A stretch of DNA of 64,000 nucleotides from Clostridium saccharoperbutylacetonicum N1-4(HMT) (GCF_000340885.1 NC_020292.1:62001-126000), one strand, 5' to 3'; shown: positions 38,228 to 47,332, numbered from the stretch's first letter. Translations and numbers: made by a program. The notes: generated by a model not told the origin, from the letters alone.

Positions 38228-40645
38228 ATGATTAATATGCAAGAATATCAACTTAGGCAAAAAGATGAACAGTATTCCCTAGAACTTTTAAAAGAAGGTC
38301 ATGGAGCAACAAATTATCAAGTTAATAAGAGAATAACTGAATTCTTTGAAAACAAAACTCCAGGACTTCCTTATTTTAAGCCAATTACATTAAAGAAATA
38401 TGTTAGATCTGATAAAAAAGATTATAATAATATGTTTAAAAACATAGAACAGGACTTGAAAAATGCCTTTCAGGTATACAATACTCAAACTAATTATGAA
38501 GTGCTTATTAATGGGGATTATGATATGCAAATGGAGGAAGCTAACCATTCCTTAGATAAATTAATTCTTCAAACAGAGCTCTTAAAAAAATATACAGAAA
38601 CTAAAACTGCTTATGAACCTTATATAATAAAGTTCAATGATTTATCTATGGTTAGTACACGAAATCTAATTACTCATAATATTCCTCAAAGTACAAGTGA
38701 AATAGATTATGATATATCAATTTTAAGAAATGAGCTAAGGTCTACTCCAAGTGATAAAGTTGATATAAGCACAACTGGAACCATAAGTGTTGATAGCAGT
38801 AATGCTAAAGTCATTTTAAACAAAGATATAACTTCAATTCTAAGTGAAATAATAACTGATATGCTTACAATATCTACAGTAACTTCAAATAAAGAGCCTG
38901 GAACCTTAACCCTTCAAATTGATTTTGCAGAAAATCATGAGGCTTCAAGAATATGTTTAAATGGCTGTAGCTTATACAACACTAACGTTAAATTATTTAT
39001 CTCAGAGGATGGCACTAACTTTCTTGAAAAAAGCAATATTGCTGGGGATTCAAGTATGTCTTGGAGATTTAATGCTATGAATATGAAAGCCTTTAGAATT
39101 ATCTTTGAAAAAACAAGTTTTGATTACATGGATAATGATAATAACGAATTTTATTGCTATTATATGTTTTCCAATTTATCTGTTTATAATGATAAATACA
39201 AGAAATCCAGTGTATTTACAAGTAAAACCATAGAAATGGAGCAGCCAGTATCAAATATTACAGTAGATCCAATTCATGAACTGCCTCCACATACTGATAT
39301 AGCTTATTTTGTAGGCTTTGAAAACAAAAACGATGATGTAGAATGGAAGAATGTTGAAGCTGGAAGCAATGTTGATTTAGGCCTTCTTACCAATGAAAAA
39401 GAAATATTAACCTATGAAACACAAAAATTTGAGTTTTCTGAACTAGCTAGATATGACAAAGTAAATAAACAATATTACTTTAAGGTTTACCCCTTGCCAG
39501 ATAATACAAATTTAAATTCTATTTATCTAAGAGCTGGTCATTCCCAATGGCTCATTGAAAGACTTGATGTAAATGATAGATATAAAAATAAGTCTATAGA
39601 AGATATTAAAGCTGATCCTAATAAAGGAATTCCTGAGGATAAGCACATAATACATGATGCTGTTCCAGCAGATAAAGTATGTCATACTGATGATTACTCA
39701 AAGGCAAGGGTTACAGATATAGCACCGTTAGATTCTACAGTTATGGATATAAGATGTGAAAGGGTCAATAACTATTTTATCATGAGTCAATATGCCATAT
39801 GTGAACAAGAAACCATAATTGAAAATAGATATATTACCTATGATGTTACAACTGAAACCTTTAATGCAATGGTATTGATAAATGGAAGGCAAATCTTCCC
39901 TAAAAATAATAAATACAGCTTTAAGTTAAATGCTGGAGAAAATCTAATACAAATAATGGTTTTATTAATTAATCATGACTTAACAAACTTAGATAATGAG
40001 GATAAAACTAAGGATGTGAAAAAAATAAAGCACAATTTTAATTTATTAGCTTATTGCAAGGAACTATATGCTGGCCCTGAAATGCAGAGAATAAATTACA
40101 ATAGCCTTATAAAAAACATAAGTAATCAGTCCTTAAAATACTATTCTGTAAAAAAAGAAGATATAAGCAGCCATCCCAAAAATGAAGCTCCTCGTGTAAA
40201 AGAATTTAAAAATGTCATAGTAACTGTTTTTGATTTAAAAAATAAAGCTGAAAAGATTAAAGATCCTCATTACTATGATAACCTAAACCTAGAAGTAAAC
40301 GTCCCAGACGTACCGATGGCTATGGGAGATATGGATTATAACACTAAAGAAAAAGCTATGGATGACGGCCCTGGTGATGGCCCTATATATGATGAAAACA
40401 ATGATGTGCTTAAACCATCAGATGATGGACATTATCCTCCATATCATTCTCAAGAAGTTTATATGAACAATACTCCATACTTTAGAATGTATATTACTTA
40501 TAAGCATATGCTTAATTCAACTAAGGAATACCTTAAAAATGCAAAAGGAAATTCAAACGTGAGACTTAGAATCATGGCAAAATTATCTACTGCTGATTAC
40601 ACAGTATCTCCAGCAATTAATTCTATAAAGATAGTAGGTGAATAA
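38228..40645 (+). CDS. large virion protein with discoidin-like domain
   Basis: An 805-residue product whose ATG follows the previous stop by one base, with GGAGAGC in the preceding codons as ribosome-binding site. Residues about 30-150 are helical. Residues about 210-320 (TLTLQIDFAENHEASRICLN, LFISEDGTNFLEKSNI, AFRIIFEK) match the pattern of F5/8 type C (discoidin) domains. Residues 700-740 hold an acidic, proline- and glycine-rich linker (DDGPGDGPIYDENND). It is the largest of the cluster and a plausible baseplate or tail-surface protein. Confidence 0.55.
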   Translation: MINMQEYQLRQKDEQYSLELLKEGHGATNYQVNKRITEFFENKTPGLPYFKPITLKKYVRSDKKDYNNMFKNIEQDLKNAFQVYNTQTNYEVLINGDYDMQMEEANHSLDKLILQTELLKKYTETKTAYEPYIIKFNDLSMVSTRNLITHNIPQSTSEIDYDISILRNELRSTPSDKVDISTTGTISVDSSNAKVILNKDITSILSEIITDMLTISTVTSNKEPGTLTLQIDFAENHEASRICLNGCSLYNTNVKLFISEDGTNFLEKSNIAGDSSMSWRFNAMNMKAFRIIFEKTSFDYMDNDNNEFYCYYMFSNLSVYNDKYKKSSVFTSKTIEMEQPVSNITVDPIHELPPHTDIAYFVGFENKNDDVEWKNVEAGSNVDLGLLTNEKEILTYETQKFEFSELARYDKVNKQYYFKVYPLPDNTNLNSIYLRAGHSQWLIERLDVNDRYKNKSIEDIKADPNKGIPEDKHIIHDAVPADKVCHTDDYSKARVTDIAPLDSTVMDIRCERVNNYFIMSQYAICEQETIIENRYITYDVTTETFNAMVLINGRQIFPKNNKYSFKLNAGENLIQIMVLLINHDLTNLDNEDKTKDVKKIKHNFNLLAYCKELYAGPEMQRINYNSLIKNISNQSLKYYSVKKEDISSHPKNEAPRVKEFKNVIVTVFDLKNKAEKIKDPHYYDNLNLEVNVPDVPMAMGDMDYNTKEKAMDDGPGDGPIYDENNDVLKPSDDGHYPPYHSQEVYMNNTPYFRMYITYKHMLNSTKEYLKNAKGNSNVRLRIMAKLSTADYTVSPAINSIKIVGE

Positions 40646-40646
40646 A

Positions 40647-41486
40647 ATGGCTACAACTTTAACATATAACTATCCTGACAAGGATGATGCAGTTGCTTTA
40701 AATTGGACAACAACCGATATAGGGGCTGACCATTATAAGATCTACAGAAGAATCTTAGAAACAGATGCAGCCTCTAATAAAATACAAGATCAAAAGACTA
40801 CATCCTATTTAGATAATAGTGTGTTAGTAACAAAAAATATGAAGGTTCCTCAAATATCAATAGATCTTCAAAGAGAAGTTGGGAAAATTAAAATATCCTT
40901 TGTAAATAATCCAGATAATATCAGAAATTATGTGTATTCTGTCTATATCTATGATGTAAATGATAATCTGCTATCTGCTTCAAACCAAGTGCAGATATAT
41001 ATTAAAAAGGTTCCAGACAAATATTTCTACCTAATTAAAAAAGCTGATATGCCTTTAAATAAGCAAGATAAATTCACAGAAACAACAGCTAACTTTGCAG
41101 AATTCACTAATATGGACAATGGTAAATATATAATTTATTTATATGCTCAGCTTGGTGATATAAAAACTGATAAAGTTAGTGCTAGATTTGTAATAGATAA
41201 TACTATCTTCAAAAAAGAAGAGCATTTAGATGTGCCAAATGCAATAAGATACAACAATAGATATAGAGGCCCTCATGAGTCAAAGAAAAAAGACTTTGCC
41301 ATAATGGAAATCAAAAATAATATAAATAAGCTAAAAAAGAGAGTTTCATACTTACAAAACTACAAAAAAGGCTTTTTAGATAAACCTGAAACCATTAATG
41401 TACAGCTTACAAACTTACTAGAAACCATAGAAAGTAGCATGGAGGATATAAGAAAGGAATTAAAATATGAAGAACGTAATAATTAA
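40647..41486 (+). CDS. FN3-domain virion protein with helical C-terminus
   Basis: I chose ATG 40647, with GTAGGTG upstream, over the in-frame GTG at 40638 that forms part of that site. The 279-residue product opens with an FN3-like domain (LTYNYPDKDDAVALNWTTTD ... HYKIYRR) to about residue 90. A second beta domain follows, and a lysine-rich helical tail with LKKRVSYLQNYKKGF. It overlaps the next gene by 20 bases. Connector between the preceding large proteins is possible but not shown. Confidence 0.55.
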   Translation: MATTLTYNYPDKDDAVALNWTTTDIGADHYKIYRRILETDAASNKIQDQKTTSYLDNSVLVTKNMKVPQISIDLQREVGKIKISFVNNPDNIRNYVYSVYIYDVNDNLLSASNQVQIYIKKVPDKYFYLIKKADMPLNKQDKFTETTANFAEFTNMDNGKYIIYLYAQLGDIKTDKVSARFVIDNTIFKKEEHLDVPNAIRYNNRYRGPHESKKKDFAIMEIKNNINKLKKRVSYLQNYKKGFLDKPETINVQLTNLLETIESSMEDIRKELKYEERNN

Positions 41487-42696
41487 TAATATACCAAGTG
41501 CAAATAGAAAAAACTTTGGTTATAAATCAATTAACAGAAGTGATGAACATAATGAAAATCAAAATGAAATATTAGCTGATATTCTTGACCTTTATAACAA
41601 AACCAATGCAATTGAAAGATTATTAAACAGAAATATGGACTTTATTAAAGAAGAAAATACGTATTTAACTTCCTTAAACAAAATTATGCTTCAAAAATAT
41701 AATGATTTGCTCACTCAATATGAAGACTTTAAAAATAGTGCTACAGAAAGAAGACTGCTAATAACTCCATCTTCCTGCACTACAGATGACAGAAACTATG
41801 GGGCAGTCATAGAAACAAAGACTTCAAGTATCACCAAAAGACCAACTTTAAAAGTATCTAAATTTGTTATTTTTGATGAAGCAGCTGATTCTGTATATCT
41901 TCCAGACACCTTAAATGTCACAATAATAAATGAAGATTCTAATGGCATAATAACTGAAAGCGATAATGATATATATTCTCCATTTTATAAAGACGAAAAT
42001 TTATACTGGACACGAAGGGTAGTTACTGATAATTCAGTAGAAAAATTAACAACAAACTATGTAATAACTCTGCCTGAAGAAATAATGACAACCCCTTTAA
42101 TGAATGAATTATACATTAATCCATTCCTTTGCAAAGTTACTAAAGTATATTGCAGATATGGAGATTCTGCTGCCTGGGATCTTATTGATGGATTAAACTA
42201 TAATCCTGCTACAGCTAATGCAGGCATTAACTCACAAGATAGTGATATAGAATCCATAAGACCTTTTAAATTAAATTTTGAAAGCAGAAAAATAAATCAA
42301 ATAAAAATAACCGTTGAAGCAAGCAGATATACAGAAGTCGAAAGTAATTACAGGACTTTTTTATATGGACTTAAAGAAGTAACTGGCTTTATTAATTATT
42401 ATAGCGATTATGAAACTTCTTCCTTTGAATTTGAAACCAAGATTCCTGATACAGATGGCTATGAAATAACAGGTATTAAGCCATACTTTAACAATGGCAG
42501 CGATTCAAGCATGTATTATGAAGATTTCAATTATGATTTCTTTTATAAAGACAATAATGATGAATATCATAAGATAACAGATACCTTCCCATTTACGCCT
42601 GCTACTAGCAATATCAAGGTAAAATGTATTTTTGGTGAAAGTTATGACGAAATGAATATTAGAAAAATAGAAATTATATATAAAAAAAATAGCTAA
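41467..42696 (+). CDS. virion protein with coiled-coil head
   Basis: A 409-residue product starting 20 bases inside the previous gene with AAAGGAATT upstream. Residues 20-90 are predicted coiled coil (AIERLLNRNMDFIKEENTYL). The remaining 300 residues are beta-rich with a discoidin-like flavour (INQIKITVEASRYTEVESNY) and end in IRKIEIIYKKNS. It is the last gene of the cluster that starts at 34229; the next 184 bases are regulatory-looking. Confidence 0.5.
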   Translation: MKNVIINNIPSANRKNFGYKSINRSDEHNENQNEILADILDLYNKTNAIERLLNRNMDFIKEENTYLTSLNKIMLQKYNDLLTQYEDFKNSATERRLLITPSSCTTDDRNYGAVIETKTSSITKRPTLKVSKFVIFDEAADSVYLPDTLNVTIINEDSNGIITESDNDIYSPFYKDENLYWTRRVVTDNSVEKLTTNYVITLPEEIMTTPLMNELYINPFLCKVTKVYCRYGDSAAWDLIDGLNYNPATANAGINSQDSDIESIRPFKLNFESRKINQIKITVEASRYTEVESNYRTFLYGLKEVTGFINYYSDYETSSFEFETKIPDTDGYEITGIKPYFNNGSDSSMYYEDFNYDFFYKDNNDEYHKITDTFPFTPATSNIKVKCIFGESYDEMNIRKIEIIYKKNS

Positions 42697-42703
42697 TATT
42701 AGA

Positions 42704-42731
42704 TTGTAATATTATTGTAATTTGCTATAAT
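42704..42731 (+). promoter_or_regulatory. possible sigma-A-type promoter
   Basis: TTGTAA and TATAAT with a 16-base spacer lie just after the 41467 gene and about 150 bases before the 42881 gene. The -10 is a perfect match, the -35 matches 4 of 6. Confidence 0.45.
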
Positions 42732-42769
42732 TTATATATAAAGGATATTGATTCTAAATATGTAAAGGG

Positions 42770-42842
42770 CTTATGAATCAATGGATTCTCTTATGTAGTT
42801 TCAAGTCTATTTCGACTATATATATTTAAGAAGATTCATAAG
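42770..42842 (+). promoter_or_regulatory. inverted repeat enclosing a GTCG palindrome variant
   Basis: CTTATGAATC (42770-42779) and GATTCATAAG (42833-42842) are perfect 10-bp inverted repeats. The 53 bases between them contain GTCTATTTCGAC (42805-42816), a one-mismatch member of the palindrome family, directly followed by TATATATA. The arrangement between a promoter and the 42881 gene suggests a structured leader or a regulator site. Confidence 0.4.
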
Positions 42843-42880
42843 TACTTTTACTAAATTACATTAAAGGCAGGCGATTTATA

Positions 42881-43219
42881 GTGTCCGAAGACAGAATACT
42901 GAATATAATGAAAAATTTAAATTATTTATTAAGCACCCTGGAGCAAGTTTGTGCTCAAAAATTAATCAACAATGTTCCAAGCTCTGAATATGACAGTATT
43001 TACATCAATTTTGAGTTAAGCAAAAACTCAGATATAATATTTTCCGTATTCAATTCCAATACAAAATGTATTGTTAAAAAGATATATACTCTTCCTCAAT
43101 TGTTAAAAAAATGTGCAGATATCTTTTCTGTTATGAATTTTATAGATGAAGATACTATAATTTTATACAAGAAATCAAAGGAACTCATTTATAATACAAA
43201 TACAATAGTAACTATATAA
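42881..43219 (+). CDS. small protein, function unknown
   Basis: A 112-residue product from a GTG start; AAAGGCAGG lies about 9 bases upstream. It is mostly helical at the N-terminus (RILNIMKNLNYLLSTLEQV), then beta-rich with an ILYKKSKELIYNTNT end. I recognise no family. It heads a small set of genes with zinc-finger-like proteins and a sigma-like factor, so a regulatory or late-expression role is possible from context. Confidence 0.5.
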   Translation: MSEDRILNIMKNLNYLLSTLEQVCAQKLINNVPSSEYDSIYINFELSKNSDIIFSVFNSNTKCIVKKIYTLPQLLKKCADIFSVMNFIDEDTIILYKKSKELIYNTNTIVTI

Positions 43220-43235
43220 AGTGGTGGAGAATAGT

Positions 43236-43604
43236 ATGAATAAAGAATTTATTAAGATGCAGCAAGCAGCAGCAGAGAAAAAGCTGGTTACAAAAATTAA
43301 AGATAATATGCATAAGCATCAGACAACTAAAGAAATATTTGAAGAGGATAAGGAATGCTTCACTTCATGTCCTCGATACAATCCATGTCCTATATGCAGT
43401 AAATGTGAGAATAAGGCAAGCCATTTATATATTAAATGTGAACTTTGCCAAATACCAATGTGCACCCATAAATATATGGATAGACAGCACATGATAAAAA
43501 GAGAAAACAATACTATACAGGTTTCAAGAGAAACTATTGATAAGCTAAAAGCTATTGCAGCTAAGAGAGAGCAGGTGATAAACAATGAAAATAGTGCTAG
43601 ATAA
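43236..43604 (+). CDS. small cysteine-rich (zinc-binding) protein
   Basis: I chose ATG 43236 because GTGGTGGAG lies just upstream; the in-frame GTG at 43221 is that site. The 122-residue product has a charged helical start, then a run of cysteines (CPRYNPCPICSKC and CELCQIPMC) compatible with one or two zinc sites, and a charged helical end. It overlaps the next gene by 20 bases. Function is unknown; nucleic-acid or protein binding is likely. Confidence 0.55.
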   Translation: MNKEFIKMQQAAAEKKLVTKIKDNMHKHQTTKEIFEEDKECFTSCPRYNPCPICSKCENKASHLYIKCELCQIPMCTHKYMDRQHMIKRENNTIQVSRETIDKLKAIAAKREQVINNENSAR

Positions 43605-43866
43605 TAATATGAATGCTGAGGATTATACAAGAAATGGGCAAAATATACCTAAAAAGCCTGAACCAGGTCAGCCTATTATTTGCCAGTATTGCAACGAAAT
43701 AATATATCCAAGTGAATTTTCAAAAGATTCTTTTCAAAGAAAATTTGAATTTAAATGGCATTTGCATCCTTGGTGTAAGGAAGCTATGTTAAATCAAGCT
43801 GACAGGGGAACTCCAGGGCTTATAGATGAAAGAAAAAAGGCTGCAAGACGCCTTGAAGAGGAATAA
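43585..43866 (+). CDS. small zinc-finger-like protein
   Basis: A 93-residue product with GAGCAGGTGAT upstream, starting inside the previous gene. It has CQYC near residue 33 and a later HLHPWC, giving a C-x2-C ... H-x4-C arrangement that could bind one zinc ion, followed by a basic and acidic helix (DERKKAARRLEEE). It is probably co-translated with the 43236 protein. Function is unknown. Confidence 0.55.
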   Translation: MKIVLDNNMNAEDYTRNGQNIPKKPEPGQPIICQYCNEIIYPSEFSKDSFQRKFEFKWHLHPWCKEAMLNQADRGTPGLIDERKKAARRLEEE

Positions 43867-43960
43867 ATAAATTCAGATACTACTGATAAAACTGCCACTT
43901 CTAAAAATTTAGTAAGAACAAGGCGGTTTGGAGAAAAGATCTAAGAAGAGAGGGAGAATA

Positions 43961-44014
43961 ATGTTAGTCTTAATCCCATCACTAAATTATTCAGGTAGCT
44001 TTTATGAGAAATAA
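43961..44014 (+). CDS. possible 17-residue leader peptide of the sigma-like gene
   Basis: GAGGGAGAAT stands before ATG 43961, a much better site than that of the sigma-like gene itself. The frame encodes MLVLIPSLNYSGSFYEK and stops at 44014, 11 bases past the sigma start at 44004. Translation of the leader would deliver ribosomes to the sigma start, so translational coupling is plausible. Confidence 0.4.
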   Translation: MLVLIPSLNYSGSFYEK

Positions 44015-44909
44015 ACAATATGAAGTTGATTATAGCAAAGATTATCAAAGAGTACATGACTTAGTATATGAATATAAAAATGGTTCAATGGATGCTGCAG
44101 ATAAATTATTGGAGTCCTTTGCAAAATTCTTATCCAATTATGCAGTACTAATAAAGTATGGTAAATACAATTTAAATTACTATTCTGTAAGAAGCTTTAT
44201 AAAGCTATTTGTTGAAGATCCTAAAGATAGAAAATTATTAAATTCTCATTTTTATAATCAATATGCAGGGAAGAATGTAGTATTCTCAACAATTAATACA
44301 ATCATGAATATTTTTCATGAGTCAAGCTCTGAAGATATAAAACAAGATTTGAAAATAATATTTTTTAATATGTGTCAGAAATACAAGGATGTAAGGCCTA
44401 GTTTTCATACCTATATAGATAAAAATTTCCACTATTATGCCTATAGGTACTGGGAGAAAACTATACGAGATCCCATTGGACGTGGAAGCTCTGTAAGTAT
44501 TTCTACACCAATTAAATCAATTAAGTTTGTAGAAGATACCAATCTTACCTTTGCAGATATATTGGAAGATGTGCAATCAAAAGTCGAAAACGACTATACT
44601 TTAAATAAGATAACTGTATATTACGATATTAAAACTTCCTCTATCCCAGTGGCTTACGGGGAAGAAAATAGTGATACATATAATAATACTTTTTTAAATA
44701 CCAACTGGATAAATGGTATTACTTGCAGCACAGCCTTTAAGATCCTTACTCCTTTAGAACGTAAAATTATTAAATTATGGTATATAGATAATCTTACCGA
44801 CAAAGAAATAGGTGATAAATTTGGCATCTGTAGAGGCAGCATAAATAAAAGAAGAAATATTGCCAAGACAAAGATAGGGGAGTATTTGAAATATAGAAAA
44901 GTGGAGTAA
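44004..44909 (+). CDS. sigma-factor-like transcription regulator
   Basis: A 301-residue product. The last 55 residues form a region-4-type helix-turn-helix: LTPLERKIIKLWYIDNLTDK, then EIGDKFGICRGSINKRRN. The N-terminal part (residues 10-165) has the helical layout of sigma region 2 (VYEYKNGSMDAADKLLESF; DVRPSFHTYIDKNFHYYAYR). A longer-than-usual linker separates them. Phage sigma factors redirect host polymerase to late promoters; the position at the end of the late block fits that. The palindrome GTCGAAAACGAC at 44583 is within the gene and abuts a TATACT. Confidence 0.65.
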   Translation: MRNKQYEVDYSKDYQRVHDLVYEYKNGSMDAADKLLESFAKFLSNYAVLIKYGKYNLNYYSVRSFIKLFVEDPKDRKLLNSHFYNQYAGKNVVFSTINTIMNIFHESSSEDIKQDLKIIFFNMCQKYKDVRPSFHTYIDKNFHYYAYRYWEKTIRDPIGRGSSVSISTPIKSIKFVEDTNLTFADILEDVQSKVENDYTLNKITVYYDIKTSSIPVAYGEENSDTYNNTFLNTNWINGITCSTAFKILTPLERKIIKLWYIDNLTDKEIGDKFGICRGSINKRRNIAKTKIGEYLKYRKVE

Positions 44910-44940
44910 TATTAGTTAATACAAATACTTGGTACACAAA

Positions 44941-44977
44941 AACTGTTATAAATGTGATTTTTACATTTATAGCAGTT
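44941..44977 (+). terminator. hairpin downstream of sigma-like gene
   Basis: AACTGTTATAAATGT and ACATTTATAGCAGTT pair over 15 positions (one G-U) around a GATTTTT loop. It lies 31 bases after the sigma-like stop and may end that transcript. There is no strong T tract. Confidence 0.5.
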
Positions 44978-44980
44978 CAA

Positions 44981-45015
44981 CTTAAATTGTGCAGACACTG
45001 TCTGCACAATTTAAG
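44981..45015. repeat. 35-bp perfect palindrome between convergent genes
   Basis: CTTAAATTGTGCAGACA, a central C, and its exact reverse complement form 17-bp arms. The core GTGCAGACACTGTCTGCAC recurs inside the adjacent nuclease gene at 45779. It can act as a two-way terminator between the convergent genes, or as a protein-binding site. Confidence 0.65.
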
Positions 45016-45044
45016 AATTTTACCTGATTGATTTTCTCTGATCT

Positions 45045-46079
45045 TTAATCATCAGATATTTCCCCATCAAAGAAATTAATGCGTTTTTCTAAATCTTCAA
45101 TAGTTGGCAATGCATCTTCAAATTCATCTGGTAATTCTCCAAATAGTTTGTATTCACTTATTCCAATTGGTTTTGTCATATCTTTAAGGGCATATTCTGC
45201 AATTAACTTATTTTTCTCTCTGCATAATAAAAGCCCAATAGTTGGATTATCCTGTTCTGTTTTTAAGATATCATCAACAGCAGAAAGATAAAAATTTAAT
45301 TTACCTGCATATTCAGGTACAAATTTTCCTGTTTTCAGCTCAATGACTACATAGCATTTTAGTTTTAAATGATAAAATAATAAATCAATATAGAAATCTT
45401 CTCCAGCCACTTCTATGTGATACTGATTTCCTACAAATGCAAAGCCTGAACCTAGTTCTAAAAGTAACTTTGTAACCTGCTTTACAAGTTCTTTTTCTAA
45501 TTGAACTTCTAACATATCTTCCCTAAATGTAATAAAATCAAAATTGTAGGGATCTTTTAAAATTCCCTTTGCAATTGTACTTTGTGTCTTAGGTAAATTT
45601 TTTTCGTAATTAGTGGTTTTTTCTACAAGTACTTGCCTTTTATATAGATTTGTTTTTATCTGAGTAGCCAATACATTTAAAGACCATCCATTTTCTATAG
45701 CCTTTTCAATATACCATTTTCTTTCATCCTGTGATTTTACCTTATCCATAATCTCAATATTATGTGACCATGTTATTTGTGCAGACACTGTCTGCACAAA
45801 TTCAAAATCTGTATATAATTCTGCAAATTTACGCATGTATTTTAAATTCCTAATAGAGAAACCTTTTATTTCAGGGAATTCCATTTTAATATCCTTTGCA
45901 AGGCTATCTATAAACTTATTGCCCCATTTGCTATTATTAAGAATCACATTACCTATATTCCAATATAATAGTATAAGTTCTTTATTCACAGTTTTTATAG
46001 CTCTATATTGTGAAGCTTTTATTTCTTCCTTTATTTTCTGAATGGTTTGCAAATAATCATTTTCATTAATAAGCATCAT
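45045..46079 (-). CDS. DUF1016/YhcG-type PD-(D/E)XK nuclease
   Basis: A 344-residue product with GGAGGGA upstream. It shows the N-terminal DUF1016 features (LLYWNIGNVIL, FSIRNLKYMRKFAE, SAQITWSHN) and a C-terminal PD-(D/E)XK core with Asp232 in FYIDLLFYH and Glu247-Lys249 in VIELKTGKF. Family members are found near restriction and defence genes and are thought to be nucleases; their substrate is not settled. Here it is convergent with the phage sigma-like gene and may be cargo. Its codons 94-103 contain the 45775 palindrome. Confidence 0.75.
   Translation of the reverse strand: MMLINENDYLQTIQKIKEEIKASQYRAIKTVNKELILLYWNIGNVILNNSKWGNKFIDSLAKDIKMEFPEIKGFSIRNLKYMRKFAELYTDFEFVQTVSAQITWSHNIEIMDKVKSQDERKWYIEKAIENGWSLNVLATQIKTNLYKRQVLVEKTTNYEKNLPKTQSTIAKGILKDPYNFDFITFREDMLEVQLEKELVKQVTKLLLELGSGFAFVGNQYHIEVAGEDFYIDLLFYHLKLKCYVVIELKTGKFVPEYAGKLNFYLSAVDDILKTEQDNPTIGLLLCREKNKLIAEYALKDMTKPIGISEYKLFGELPDEFEDALPTIEDLEKRINFFDGEISDD
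45775..45801. repeat. 27-bp palindrome inside the DUF1016 gene
   Basis: ATTTGTGCAGACA, a central C and its exact reverse complement. The 19-base core is the same as in the 44981 palindrome at the 3' side of the gene. Here it encodes FVQTVSAQI, which fits the family consensus, so coding constraint explains part of it. Confidence 0.65.
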
Positions 46080-46514
46080 ATCCCTCCATTTCTGCTATGA
46101 TAAATTTAAGATACCGAAATGCTTCAAACTGTTGTATCCTTCTTTAAAATGGATTTGCCTCTAAAACCTCAGCTACCTCTTGCAGCTTTACTTTTTCTAA
46201 ATCAAAATCCTCGAATTTCTTAATATATTCATGATATATTTTAAAATTTAGTACGTCAACATTAAACTTTATTTCATATTTATTTGATGCTATTTTTTAA
46301 ACTTACAACATTTTTAAAATTAAAAATGAGCTATCGCTAACAGATTTTTATCAGTTAATGCAAAAGCTCCTTTTTCGTAGTTAAAATGTAAATTATATAG
46401 TTTTAAGTCTTGTACGTGAAATAATTTTATTTCCTAACCTAATATCATCTTAACCCTATATTGGATATTTTGTCAATATGAGATAAAACAAAAAAATCTA
46501 GCATAAGCTAGATT
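46080..46514. other. intergenic stretch with a gene remnant
   Basis: About 435 bases between the nuclease gene and the PadR-like gene. Bases 46144-46296 hold a minus-strand coding remnant (next entry). Bases 46300-46490 are AT-rich with no clear frame. The region ends in the terminator of the PadR-like gene. Confidence 0.5.
46144..46296 (-). pseudogene. C-terminal remnant of an unidentified protein
   Basis: A 50-codon open frame without a start encodes KYEIKFNVDVLNFKIYHEYI then KKFEDFDLEKVKLQEVAEVL and EANPF before a stop. The sequence looks protein-like but I do not recognise it. Its position directly upstream of the DUF1016 gene suggests that a larger neighbour gene was deleted. Confidence 0.35.
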
Positions 46515-46516
46515 TT
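46493..46516 (-). terminator. intrinsic terminator of the PadR-like gene
   Basis: AAAATCTAGC and GCTAGATTTT pair around a four-base loop, followed on the minus strand by a T-rich run. The hairpin begins at the stop codon of the PadR-like gene. Confidence 0.7.
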
Positions 46517-46859
46517 AAGGTAAAACTTTTGCAACATCTTTATAAAATTTAGATGTTTTGCTAAGTAATTTTTTATAATGTTCAGAATTAGAATTATAAT
46601 AGTCTCTGCCTACAGGTGTTATTTCGTAATACTTCTTTTGGTTGTAATCATACATGTAATTGATATACCCATTTTTAATCATAGAATTAATTACAGGATA
46701 ATAAGTTCCATGAGATATATCCCATGTAATGTCAAAACGCTTTATTTCGTCTAGAACTTCTTTAAAATATACTTCTGAATCTTTTTTCATTATATATCCC
46801 AGTGTAAATAGTTCTAATAAATTGCCAGGCGTAATTTTGGTTATTTTTTTTTGTTCCAC
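46515..46859 (-). CDS. PadR-like winged-helix regulator
   Basis: A 114-residue product from a GTG start with GGAGGG about ten bases upstream. It has the PadR pattern: LLELFTLGYIMKKDSEVYFK (helices 1-2), DISHGTYYPVINSMIKNGYI (recognition helix and wing entry), YYEITPVGRDYY (wing and C-terminal helix). PadR proteins repress transcription, often of membrane or stress genes. It stands alone with its own terminator, next to about 700 bases of non-coding DNA that could carry its operator. Confidence 0.7.
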   Translation of the reverse strand: MEQKKITKITPGNLLELFTLGYIMKKDSEVYFKEVLDEIKRFDITWDISHGTYYPVINSMIKNGYINYMYDYNQKKYYEITPVGRDYYNSNSEHYKKLLSKTSKFYKDVAKVLP

Positions 46860-47284
46860 TTAAACAAGACCCTCCATTCCTTAGATTTAACTTCTACATT
46901 CTACATTTTTCTACCACGAATTCGACCTACAATAAGTCATTAAATTATATACAAAATTAAATAAATATTTAAATTCATTTAATTTTATACCCCACCCCTT
47001 TTTACATACATTTTTAACTACTTTTAACTAAACCTTAGCATAGCTTACATTAGTAATTAAGTCAATATACTCAAAATTTAATTATACTTAATAATTATAT
47101 CATTTTTTTTATAGCAAAACCATTTAAAGAAAATTTGCCGTAAATTTAAATTTACGTTGCTATTCACTGAGATAATATTCACTTTATTTTCATAACATAC
47201 GAAAACTTTAATAAGATTCTCAGAAATATAAGAATATACGAATATAAGAATAAGGAACATACCTAAAATAGGCGTTTAGAAGCC

Positions 47285-47332
47285 AAGAATATAAGAATAT
47301 ATATTCTAAAAAATATATATTCTTATATTCTT
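47285..47332. repeat. inverted repeat with 21-bp perfect arms
   Basis: The left arm (47285-47305) and right arm (47312-47332) are exact reverse complements made only of A, T and a few G/C (AAGAATATAAGA... / ...TCTTATATTCTT), with a six-base CTAAAA loop. It could extrude as a cruciform or mark the end of a small element. No flanking target duplication is evident. Confidence 0.7.

Noticed and set aside
47078..47260. Minus-strand 60-codon frame
   Set aside because: No ribosome-binding site, low-complexity Ile/Asn/Lys composition in AT-rich DNA.
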